Positions 1 to 9,997 of a DNA stretch of 64,000 nucleotides are shown here, piece by piece; position 1 is the stretch's first letter, and every line of letters starts with the position of its first letter. Both the position numbers and the translations under genes were made by a program. Source of the stretch: Biscogniauxia marginata (taxonomy: Eukaryota; Ascomycota; Sordariomycetes; Xylariales; Xylariaceae); the NCBI GenBank assembly GCA_022695795.1, contig MU404194.1:1-64000 (forward strand), in the 5' to 3' direction. The notes under the pieces are model-generated. The model searched no databases. It had not been told where the DNA came from and saw only the letters and a program-made list of their open reading frames with translations.

Positions 1-94
1 ATATTTACCACGACGTCCATCTAAACCTTTCAATGGTGGGTAACAACCTCGGCGAATTTTATCCGTTTGTTTTTTCCCTTTTTTTTTTCCTCTT

Positions 95-117
95 CCCCCC
101 CCCCCCCCCCCCCCCCC
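95..117. repeat. Poly-C homopolymer (23 C)
   Basis: An uninterrupted run of 23 C residues preceded by T-rich sequence. Homopolymers of this length are prone to slippage, so the exact length may be an assembly estimate. Confidence 0.9.
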
Positions 118-424
118 TTCCTCGTTCCCACCCCCTATTTACCTTCGTACACGAGAAGAAGAATAGAGCCTAATACGGTACGAAACTTTTCCTCCCTTTT
201 AGGACGAGAAAACCATTCATCTGGGCAAGACGGTAAACCAAGAAGAAAAGGACGGAGTTCGAGAACAATTTGGAGGAAAGCAGGTTGGCAGAGAGGTGGA
301 GAGATGTTGGCATATATCCCTGGCGTTCTGGGCATCTCGGAGTGGACGTCGTAGGCCACCATATCACAAATCATGGTCTAGTGTACACTACAGATGCACG
401 ATAGTTAATTAGAAAGAAAAAAGT

Positions 425-444
425 TCTCTCTCTCTCTCTCTCTC
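425..444. repeat. (TC)10 microsatellite
   Basis: Perfect dinucleotide repeat in the 3' flank of the TAF10 gene. Confidence 0.9.
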
Positions 445-723
445 GAAAATCAAATAAGAGGTATCAATTGGGGGTGGCCCTTGGGCTGCTGCTCCCCTAT
501 GCGATTGATGCAAAGCCTTCTTCTATGGCTCTTCTTTATACATGTAGGAGACTCTCTTTTTTAATAGTGAGTCGTGATAACCTCCAGCGTTTGAATCATA
601 AGCAAATTGAATCCTGTACGCCGTATATCATTCCCCAAACGCGATTGCTTTTTTTTGGCCGTGTTCGCGATGGCCCCCATTCGTAGAAATGAAAAGTAAA
701 ACGCAATGATGCATTGCCTTAGC

Positions 724-1358
724 TCATCGGTAGAACTCGCTCCTCTTCACGTTGACACCATACTCGCCCACGGCCATTCCGAGGTCTTCCATGGTGAGCA
801 CCGTCCGGTTCTGGCTGCCTCCCTGGCCTCCGCCGCCGTACCCTGCTCTCTGGATACCCAGCGGCCCGCCGCGTCCCTGATCTTTCCCGCCCGCCTGCGC
901 TTGACCGGGGACGGGAATGCCGGCCGCGGCGCCGAGGTTGCCCATCGGGTTGTTGGCGCTCGTGTTCGAGGCGCGGATCCGGCTGTACTGGTACGCGTCG
1001 GCAGCGATGTCGGCGACGAACTTCTGAACCGCGAGGGCGATGAGGCGCGCGAGGCGGGGGTCCGTGTTCGGAGGGGGCGGGAGGCCGGCTTTCGTCATGT
1101 AGTAGTTCGTCACTGCGTCGGGGATCTGGTGGATCACGGGTTAGTCGCCGCCTTTGCCTGGTGACCTGATGCGTCGTAAGTAGGGCAAGGGGCGCCACGT
1201 ACGATTGGCGCGTAGTCATCCATCTTAGCCAGGAACTCCTTCAGCGAGATGTCCTTTCGCGGGGGCAGCTTGGATTCCGCAGACTGGGGGACCTCCTCCT
1301 CGTTCTGCTGCGAGGCAGCAGGGGGGACCTGCTCGTTCTCGATCGGTGCGTTGGCCAT
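724..1358 (-). CDS. TAF10: TFIID/SAGA subunit TAF10
   Basis: TAF10 is a histone-fold subunit shared by TFIID and the SAGA coactivator in the nucleus, where it pairs with partners such as TAF8 or SPT7-type proteins. The two-exon model is 1358-1203 and 1125-724, with a GTACGT...CAG intron at 1126-1202, and gives 185 residues. Translation starts at the ATG at 1358; the first ~40 residues are acidic and glutamine-rich, as is usual for the variable N-terminus. The TAF10 fold begins at about residue 38, where [19 protein letters not shown] spans the splice junction, and continues through a helix containing [16 protein letters not shown]. The tail has a Gly/Gln-rich loop and then a [18 protein letters not shown] segment typical of the family C-terminus. 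The junction restores the conserved Y-x-P-x-I-P-D-A-V core exactly, which fixes the splice sites. Confidence 0.94.
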
Positions 1359-2664
1359 TTTGGTGGGATGCGCGATTGGTGATGGAGGTCGTTGAAAAGA
1401 GTGAGTAGGAGGGCGGGGATAACGATTGAGGTGGTATGCGGGGCAGTAGGAGGTTATCGAGAGACGAGGCGGGCTCGCGCGTCGAGGCGACTCGTTAGAC
1501 GGGCGCAATTACTCGAGGCGCAAATGCGCGTAGGTAGATTGCTCGGGGTCAATCACGAAGCGGTCGGTGCAAGGCGACGGGCAGATGCAACGATCCAGTG
1601 TAGGCCAAGGAGATGGCCTTTCGATGCGGCTTGGAGATTGACTCGATTTCGAGGGTATTCTGCGAACGTGAGGTTGGATGTTGAAGAGGTCGTTTTGTGG
1701 TATGTAGTTGAAATGACGAAGGTCAGGAAGCGCGAGAGGTTGTAATAGTGGCAAAATCTGGGCGGTGAGGTGAGAGATTGTGACACTGCCTGCCAGCTGT
1801 CAATCGTTGAGAGAGTCTCACTCTATATACATACCTAGTGGGTTAGGTCGGCGACCATTGTCCTTTCGTGGCCCATTGTCCCATCAGCTTGGTGTCCCAT
1901 GGTCTATTATCATAGGTTCCCATTGTCCTAACGGCCAATAAGCTCCAGCCTATCCACCGCGACTCAACTTCATAAAGGCATCAGAAATTTAGATCTGTTT
2001 TTGTGCATAATTAGAGTTATGATTACTAGTTATACATAATTACATCATCAAACTTCTCGGCCCCGAGCCGTTTAAACCAAATCAATGCCCCTTCCCCCCC
2101 CTGTTCTACGGGATATGAGGCATCGAGGACGTCTATAAAGTAATGGAAACATGCGTGAATTCTGCTTATTCGAGTCTGAAGAGGCGGAAATACTCCCCTC
2201 TATGCCCTAAGGTGTACACTTCCGTAGCTTGGAAGTCCTTGAGCTGCTCCCCCATATTGATACAGATATTGCTGTGACCGCTGTCATATTGGTATTAACC
2301 GCGCTGGTATTTGGCCCTTTCAAGACCTTTTCCAGTAGCAGGTCATCCCAATGCCAAACCTGAAGCCGAATTTTACCGTGACCCATTGTTGGAGACCTAG
2401 ATAGTTGGGTGCCAAAAATGGTTGGTTCGGGTTGGCATATAGAGCATATTACCACTGAGGAGTGATATAATAGGTATCTTGCCATTGGCTCGGCGTGCTG
2501 ATGCCTGGAGGGTAGCCATGTTGGCGTGGCCCGCGGGGTTTCTGCAGTAGTCTGTAATGGTGTTTCGCATGTGGTTAAAAGATGTCCGCCGTCAGGATAG
2601 AGGCAGACGGACCAGTCTTGGCGGCCATGATCTTCGAATATAACTTCATAAAGAAGAGAACTGG
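1359..2664. other. Intergenic, no supported gene
   Basis: This is the upstream region of TAF10 and the 3' flank of CTF8. The 2080-2100 part has a short C run. A 153-codon open frame on the minus strand (2668-2207) overlaps the CTF8 stop by four bases but has no recognisable domain, so it is treated as CTF8 3' untranslated sequence. Confidence 0.55.
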
Positions 2665-3129
2665 TCATCCACTACCCACAGGCTCAGGCCGGTGAGCGAA
2701 CATCAGCTTGTACTTGACTATCTCGATGATCTCGAGATCCTCTTTGGTCGTCTCAGAGCCCGAACCGGTCATGTCCACATCATCTCCTAGACTAGACTTT
2801 TTGCGGACAATCGCTAAGGCCCTGGGTAGTTTTTTTACCTCCCCGGTGAGTCTTTGATGCTGACCCACGTAGAGATGAACCCGCTTCATCCAAGCAGGAC
2901 TGGATGGATCTTGGGTCTCGGGGTGGTAGTCCGGAAATGTGATGTGCCCAATATTAAGTTCGTTGATGTTTACTTCACTACCGCTTTCATCTATTTGTGG
3001 TAGATTGATAGTCCCTTGAAGTTCCAGGACGGCCAATCCAGATGGTGTTTGGATGAGCTTAGGGAGTGGGTTACTAGCAGTTGTCTCAGTCCTGGTCGGC
3101 CGTGGGTGTAGTTGAACTGAGTCTGCCAT
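2665..3129 (-). CDS. CTF8: Chromosome transmission fidelity protein 8
   Basis: Ctf8 is a small subunit of the alternative clamp loader Ctf18-RFC (with Dcc1), which loads or unloads PCNA and supports sister-chromatid cohesion in the nucleus. The protein is 154 residues from a single exon, close to the usual fungal length. The signature is the block around residues 27-41 (QTPSGLAVLELQGTINLP), then a hydrophobic GHITFPDY segment, then a YVGQHQRLTGEVKKLPRALAIV stretch, and an end resembling other Ctf8 C-termini (KYKLMFAHRPEPVG). It is divergent from RPS6, with 427 bp between the two start codons that presumably hold both promoters. Assignment rests on recognising these blocks; the family is short and divergent. 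Confidence 0.86.
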   Translation of the reverse strand: MADSVQLHPRPTRTETTASNPLPKLIQTPSGLAVLELQGTINLPQIDESGSEVNINELNIGHITFPDYHPETQDPSSPAWMKRVHLYVGQHQRLTGEVKKLPRALAIVRKKSSLGDDVDMTGSGSETTKEDLEIIEIVKYKLMFAHRPEPVGSG

Positions 3130-3556
3130 GTTGGCTTAACGGGCTCTAGTCCACGTTTCGAGGAAAGCACCAGCTGAGTTAGAGTATAGAAGTAATAAAA
3201 CAGCTAAATGGTAACATGCCAAATTAAAGTCTAGGTTAATTGCGTCAAAGACGCGCTTAGACGCGTTTATTAGGGACTTTTCCAGAAGAATACTATAGGT
3301 AATCCGTACTAAAAGAGGATCTACGCACAGACCACCATAGACCAGTATTCATGTGGTATGTGCACAGCAAGCCCTAGCTTCAGCTTAGTCTCCACTTTTC
3401 CCACCCGCACCCAAGGAAAAATGGGATTAGGCGAGGAAATCCACACAACCAACTAAACTGCCTCTATTTTTTTTCCTCCTCCTCATTCCGCTTTCACGAT
3501 CCGACTTTCCTCTACTAACCAACAGCACAAGTCGATCGCGACAAACAACCGCGAAG
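3130..3556. promoter_or_regulatory. Shared divergent promoter region CTF8 / RPS6
   Basis: This 427-bp interval separates the start codons of two divergent genes. The RPS6-proximal half (about 3465-3515) is a pyrimidine-rich tract of T runs and TCC repeats followed by AACAGCACAA and ACAAACAACC just before the ATG. That resembles strongly expressed fungal ribosomal-protein genes, which often start transcription in CT-rich tracts. No specific factor site was assigned. Confidence 0.5.
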
Positions 3557-4700
3557 ATGAAGTTGAACATCTCCTACCCTGCCAATGGCAGCCAGAAGTT
3601 GATCGAGATCGAAGATGAGCGAAAGGTCCGAGACTTCATCGAGAAGCGAGTGCGTTTTTCCCCGGTCCTAAACTTTCCCCTGCCCCATCCGCTGCGAAAT
3701 CATCGAGGTCACGACTACGGCTACTCAACTACGATGGGTCGCCGGCACATATCCAATGGCTTTCGATAACCTCGAATATCGCCTCTGTTCGACCAAACAA
3801 GTGCGGCTGGAAGTGCTAACATGATTGTGTCCTACTAGATGGGCCAGGAGGTTCCCGGTGACAACCTTGGCGACGAGTTCAAGGGCTACATCTTCCGCAT
3901 CACCGGCGGTAACGACAAGCAAGGTTTCCCCATGAAGCAGGGTGTCATGCACCCGACCCGTGTCCGACTCCTCCTGTCCGATGGCCACTCGTGCTACCGA
4001 CCCCGCCGCTCCGGTGAGCGCAAGCGAAAGTCTGTCCGCGGCTGCATCGTCGGCATGGACCTGTCCGTCCTCGCCCTCTCCGTCGTCAAGCAAGGCGAGA
4101 ACGACATCCCCGGCCTGACCGACGTCGTCCACCCCAAGCGCCTCGGCCCCAAGCGCGCCACCAAGATCCGCCGATTCTTCAGCCTCAGCAAGGATGACGA
4201 TGTAAGTGGAAAACCACTCGTCATCACCTACTCGGTCGTTGCTTCTGCGGGATGAGAGAGAAGAATCCCATGCAATGAATACCACCGATGTAGAGTCTGA
4301 GAAAGAAAACCGAACAATTCCGAAGCGGGCGAACAAATGGGCTAATTATTGGAATTTCCGCTGTTATTAGGTCCGAAAATACGTTATCCGACGTGAGGTT
4401 CAGCCTAAGGGCGAGGGCAAGAAGCCTTACACCAAGGCCCCCAAGATCCAGAGACTAGTCACTCCCCAGCGTCTCCAGCACAAGCGCCACCGCATCGCGC
4501 TCAAGCGACGACAGTCCGAGAAGGTCAAGGATGAGGCTGTATGTCAAAACATATCCCGACAGATAATTTTCAAGTTACATACATTTGCTGACCTCTACGG
4601 ATAGAATGAGTACGCCCAGATTCTGGCCAAGCGTGTCGCCGAGGCTCGTGCCCACAAGGTCGATGCCCGCAAGCGACGAGCCAGTTCGATGCGCAAGTAG
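3557..4700 (+). CDS. RPS6: 40S ribosomal protein S6
   Basis: S6 is a structural protein of the small ribosomal subunit and a TOR/S6-kinase pathway phosphorylation target at its C-terminus. Four exons: 3557-3649, 3839-4201, 4371-4538 and 4605-4700, giving 239 residues, the standard fungal length. Every junction restores the conserved sequence, for example EKR joined to MGQEVPGD, and DDD to [11 protein letters not shown]. The N-terminus [17 protein letters not shown] and the central [14 protein letters not shown] are near-invariant family segments. The C-terminus is short and basic, ending [10 protein letters not shown], with the Ser pair typical of the fungal phosphorylation site. Intron 1 (189 nt), with a GCTAAC branch site, and intron 2 (169 nt) are relatively long, a common trait of ribosomal-protein genes. 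Confidence 0.98.
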
Positions 4701-5306
4701 ATGCGTACAGGCGTTCGGTCGGTGTATCTTCTGGTTCTTGCATTTCGGCATAAATCATGGCAAGGGCATGGGGGAATAGCTAAAGATGGCAATATGGTAG
4801 CCTAGTAGCTTGAGTGTGGTCCCTCACCAAAAAGGAAAAATGAGACTTGATATTCCCAAGACGTGATACCAGTGTACATTTGTGCTGTATATGCTTATCG
4901 TATGCGATGCTTCTCGTAACTACCATACATGCCCCATGCCAATTTTGCGCCATGACCTGTGCAAAAAACAAGAAGCACGAGTTATGCTGTAATGTTGTAT
5001 GTCCAAATCATCCTAACGTGCGATTTACAATTATCGTGAGGTCATCATATCCTGGTATGTAGGTATGACCTTGATTCTCTTAGCATCTACGGTGCTGCGT
5101 ATGCAATCTGGTACCTTACGTTGCCAGCCCAGATGCAGCGAATTCCTGAAACGCCATAAAGAAGAAAAAAAAAAACATCTTTCCCCTTCCAACTTAACTG
5201 TCGCCCCCTCAACACACACACTCTCTCTCTCACCCAAAGCAGTCTTCCGTGGCTGCCTCCACCTCCTCCTTTATGCTCGGATGGAGTATGACTGAGCAGG
5301 AAACTT
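4701..5306. other. Convergent intergenic region RPS6 / PRS
   Basis: Holds the 3' flanks of RPS6 (+) and the PRPP synthetase gene (-). It includes an A run at 5168-5177 and a CT/CA-rich tract at about 5210-5232. No gene seen. Confidence 0.6.
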
Positions 5307-6843
5307 CTAGCTGGCTGGAGCATGGTTGAATAGGAAGCTGTATTTATATCGTTAGCGGGTGGACGCAAAAAGGAAAAAAGAAGAAAAGAGGTATGGATGA
5401 ATAGATCGAAAGCCGTGAAGCTCTCTCTCTCTCTCTCTCTCTGTATGTCTCGCCGTCGATGTTGAATGACGCTATGCAACGCACTACATACCTGACGCTC
5501 TCGCCGTTGTGGGTTCGGCGGATGGCCTCGGCCAGGGTGGGGCTCACGTCGATGACGCGCAGCTTCTTGCAGAGGCGCTCCTTGTCGCCGAGGGGCACCG
5601 TGTTGGTGACGACGATCTGGCTGAGGTCGCTCTTGTTGAGGATGTTGATGGCGTCGCCGCTGAGGATGCCGTGGGTGACGACGGCGATGACCTCGCGGGC
5701 GCCGTGCTCCTTGACCGTGGTCGCGGCCTTGGCCAGCGTCCCGCACGTGTCGGCCATGTCGTCGACCAGGATGGCGACCTTGCCGACCACGTCGCCCACG
5801 AGCACCATGCGCCCGACCACGTTGGGCCGCGGGCGCTCCTTGTGGATGAGCGCGAAACCCCGGTTCAGGCGGTCGGCTATGGATGTCGCTCTATGAAGGG
5901 GGTTAGTCAGCATAGTTTCTTTTTTTTTTCGACCAATATCTATTATTCCCCCAAATACTTTTTTTTTTTCTCATTTTCCTTTCTCTCGGAGGGTTGTAAC
6001 TCGAGAACATTTCGCCTTACCTCTTGGCACCTCCGGCATCCGGACTCACGATGACGGTATCGTCGCCTGGGAGATTCTCTCTGATCCACCGCAGCACGCT
6101 CGGTTCCGCATACAGGTTGTCTACGGGCACGTTGAAGAAGCCCTGGATCTGCGAGGCATGCAGGTCCATGGTAATGACATGGTTGCAGCCGGCCGTCTGC
6201 AGCATGTTGGCGATCAGCTTCGCGGAGATGGGCGCCCGGCTCTTATCCTTCTTGTCCTGTCGCGCGTAGGGGAAATTAGGTATGACAGCGGTGATACGTC
6301 GCGCGGAGGCGGTTCGACAGGCGTGGATCATGATTAGGAGCTCCATGAGGCCGTCGTTGATATCGCCTGGCGCCGTGGACTGAAGGATAAAGACTGAAAT
6401 GAGGAAGGCCAATTGTTAGAATTTCTTCGGGTGAGCTCTGGTGGCGGTAATTTGGATTCGGAGAAACGCAAGCAAGCATTGCGTACCATCTTCATCTCGT
6501 ACCGACTCGCCTATTGTGACGCTGGTCTCCTGGTTCGAATAATTCAGAGTCATTGTTTTCGCGATCTGAATGCCAAGCCTGGTGGTAGAAAGTCATGTTA
6601 GTGCTGGGGATATCTCGCAGATCTTGCATTTGGCGATCGCTCGGTGTAAGGGGAAAGGGCTTGGATGGTGGTAGCGATTGGCAGAGTATTACAGAAGAAA
6701 AGAAAAAAGGCTCAATTTCAACAGCAGAATTTGAGCTTCAGAATGACAAGGGAAATAAAAAACAGAATGACGTACCGGTCTGCGACCAGGGAGGCAAGCT
6801 TCGGATGGCTGTTGCCGGTGAGCAACTTGATCTCGTTCGCCAT
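5307..6843 (-). CDS. PRS: Ribose-phosphate pyrophosphokinase (PRPP synthetase)
   Basis: Makes 5-phosphoribosyl-1-pyrophosphate from ribose 5-phosphate and ATP, feeding purine, pyrimidine, histidine, tryptophan and NAD synthesis in the cytosol. Five exons on the minus strand: 6843-6776, 6578-6487, 6393-6021, 5890-5492 and 5337-5307, totalling 320 residues, the usual length. Conserved blocks are GNSHP near the N-terminus, [14 protein letters not shown], the [19 protein letters not shown] flexible loop, [22 protein letters not shown], and the PRPP-binding loop [10 protein letters not shown]. The last exon codes only 11 residues ([10 protein letters not shown] plus stop); the GESV/SFLF junction restores the family ending. 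An in-frame ATG three codons upstream (6852) is an alternative start; 6843 was preferred because it matches the usual N-terminal length. Intron 4 contains a (CT)11 microsatellite. Confidence 0.96.
5421..5442. repeat. (CT)11 microsatellite inside a PRS intron
   Basis: Perfect CT dinucleotide run within the 154-nt intron at 5338-5491 of the PRPP synthetase gene. On the coding strand it reads as AG repeats. Confidence 0.9.
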
Positions 6844-9800
6844 GTCGCCCATATTGAACAGAAGAGAGGAAAGAGACCAGTTTCTACCGGGCTCCTGTGT
6901 TATAAGGTTTTTTTCTTCCTCAGCAGTTGGTCCCAAGTCAGGGTACGAGCAATGAGAACAAAACAAAAAATAAAAATCAGTTGTACTGCGGTGACACCAA
7001 TTGTGAAAGCTGCCCAGTCCACGGGCGAATGGCGGGGTTTGGTTGTGCTGTCCTGCGACGCTGTGGTTGGATGCGCGTGACGGGGGTGGACTCGAGCTAC
7101 TGCAGGCTTTTTTTAGTGCATGTATTCTATCTTCACGTTGTCGGCGCAATAGAGTGAGCAGTAGTAGCAATAGCTATAGGTAGTGTATCACAATGAGAAA
7201 GAGAAGTGAAGGGGGAAAAAATAAAATAAAATGAAGATGAAGTTACATTTCTTAGCTAGTATATTGTATACACCTGTATGATGTCTGACCTAGGGGCAAA
7301 TTTAGATTTCATTAAAGATTTCAAGTGGAAAGAAACTCAAAAAGAAAAAAAAAGACAGCCCGAGAAAAAACTTTACCGAAGCTAATGCAGAGTCGAGTGT
7401 GTCTTCTCTGGGACGGGAGGCACATGTGGTACGGTACCTGTACTGCGGTACCTCCATAGCACAAGGGCGCCTTCCAGCCGTTGCCCTTGGATGGAAAGTA
7501 CCTATGTAGCTCACCGTTTCTAACGTCTACCTAGTCTCCATCTTCCTCTCCAACTTCAAATTTACTTATTATTAATAACGTACCGATCCAAGATGTCAGA
7601 ACGTCACCACTGCGACGTATCTTTCGCCTTCCTGCAAGCCACGTGCGACACAACCTGACCAACTTTTTGCAGCAAAACAATTGAGTTACGATTTATGCAT
7701 ATAGGCGCTTACCTAGTCTGGTAGGTTAGAGTTTAAATGTTTATAGAGATATGTCCCTGTTAATACATAACTGACATATAAAACCATGTATCGAGCTACA
7801 TGAGCTATGTACCTCTACAAGGCATCCGTCTCTTACAATGCAGAGTTGGAAATCGGCTTATCACTAGTAGAAGTCATACCACAGACTTGAGCCTCTTTGA
7901 TGACATTGATTCTGTAGGTATGGTTCGGTATAGGCTTGAATTAGGTGCTATAAGTTGAATGTTGGAGAGCTAAGTCTCCCACACTGTCAAAACTACATAA
8001 CTTAAATACGATACGAAGCATAGACCGGGGGGGCACCACCATCCTAACGTAGTACTACGTTATTTTTTAATTTCAACTCTAAAAAATACCTAAGTACTCG
8101 ACTAAGATAACCTGTACCGGACAATGTCATATCTATAACTACTTTTCATGGCTACCTGAGCTTCTTGTCTGCATATCCTCATATTTTAGACTAGACCCCC
8201 TTTCAACTAACAGAGATTCCAGAATCAATTATGACTTTCGTCACCGTCGCACCGCTCTTCGCGTTCTTTGTCTTGTCTTAACATCGTACTGCTACCTTAC
8301 TCATACCGCTCCTATTTCACATCGGCTATTGTTTCTTGTGGAATGGACATCTTGCTACTCTTCTAGTCCTGTGTAAACAACTCAACCCTCCGCTCATTGA
8401 TTCAATGCTTCGCCTGCCTCGTAGACCTCACCAGGACAGATAACACCGGACAGGGCCTATCTTCGGAGTAGAATTGCCAGCACAATTCTCTTCGGCTCCG
8501 GACCTTAGCTCTTCCCAGAGGGCCTGAATAAACAAGCTTCGGCTTGCTCCAGAGCGTTGAAATGAACAGTATCTATACTTAGTCCTTCAATAACAACATA
8601 CGGGCAACCCGTACTACTGTAGTAATATTAGTTCTCGTAGATCATCTGATAGACATCCTCACCAGCACCCCTCCGAGGAAAATAAGCGTTATCTATAGCT
8701 CTCTTCGGGAAATAGTGCTAGGAGCTATGCACGGGAGCGGATATAAACACCGGGTGATGCCCATGTTGCGTAGTCTTTGGTTGTAGAGCACCATCAATAT
8801 ATGAGGCATTTAAGACGTCTGTAAGCCAAGTCGCGTCTCCGATCTTCGACAATGTAAGGTACGCTCAAGGCACCTGCTTGTTATCTTATCTACGGTTCAT
8901 CGGCGCCGGTCCCGCTTCGCCAAGATCTCGATTCCGTCTCCGGATACCGGAAAAGTGGGGTAAACGGGATATGGAAGTCGCTGAACCATCTTTCATGTTT
9001 CAGGACGGTAGATCTTACCTCATCAACTCTTCAACTCTTCAACCCTCTCTTGGTTTGTTGGTGAACCCAGAATCCTATTATCATAATAGCCGGCCGAGAT
9101 CATGTTGTAGTTTCTTAAGAAAAAGCCAACATGGCTGTGTCTTATCACTTATACCTAACCGGCAGCACGCATTAAGCTGGCCACTGCAGTGGGTCTTCCG
9201 CGGGTGTGCAGGCGATCAGGGTGAGGATGTTCGGAAAATCCGCTAACCTGCTTCATCAAGAGTCGCAGCTCGCTGCACTGCCGCATTCAGGGGAGATGGT
9301 CTTTTCCCCAGTTCCAGACCGTTCAATCACGGATACAACCTTGCCGTGAATCAACTCGACAGCTCAACTGTCAACAGGGATGCCGCCCGTGAGTGCGACG
9401 TTGGGATCTTGCAGGAAGGACAAGCTTAAATTTTACCCACCCAACTCGTCTTTGGTCCCCCATATTCCCGTTTCCTCGTTTCCAATCTGTTTGAGGAGCA
9501 GGGTCGATGCGTTGCAGCGCCGAATCAAGAGATCAGACGATGGGATCACAAGCTTGAATCCGGGGCTTGGGCTCTATTTCTAGCTAAGAGTCGTGGTACA
9601 AAGCTAGCGTCAACTATGCGCGATAGTAATGTAGGCAACCCGGCTTCTTGATATGTGACCCGCTCTGGCCAAGTATCTAGCGAGTAAAGGGATAGGCCGG
9701 TCACTGTCTGCAGCGGTGCATGGGTGTGTAGAGGATAGCACAAACAGCTTCGACCCTCTGTAAAGTGAGACAGCCATTGCGCTGTCCTCAGCTCCCTCCC

Positions 9801-9997
9801 GATAGCTCGGCATCCAAGCAAGGCGAGAGATGGATGGGTAGGGTGAAGTCAAGGGACCCATCTTCGTCCCAAACGCAAGATTTTGACAGCTCTCGCTTCG
9901 CCTGTCATCTCACTAGTAACGCATTCCCAGTCATTGCGTTTCTTTTTGCTGAAGTACACCCAGCTGAGGAAAAGGTTGAGATGATGGAAATCACCAT
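6844..9997. other. Gene-poor 3.1-kb region
   Basis: Upstream region of PRS and leader of the next plus-strand gene. It contains scattered A and T runs and several GGTACC-type motifs (about 7433-7453). The longest frames (8878-9246, 9380-9583) either lack an ATG or show no domain. I see no coding gene, RNA gene or intact transposon. Confidence 0.5.

Larger units (their letters stand above)
1..723. other. Intergenic, no gene recognised
   Basis: No reading frame here resembles a protein I know. The stretch holds a 23-base C homopolymer (95-117), flanked by pyrimidine-rich sequence, and a (TC)10 microsatellite (425-444). The right part is probably the 3' flank of the TAF10 gene, which ends at 724 on the minus strand. 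Confidence 0.6.

Noticed and set aside
2207..2668. 153-codon frame after CTF8
   Set aside because: No family, Ser/Thr-rich, overlaps the CTF8 stop; kept as a finding only because of the ATGA overlap.
8878..9246. 122-codon frame in the 7-10 kb gap
   Set aside because: Begins with TTG, not ATG, and has no recognisable domain.
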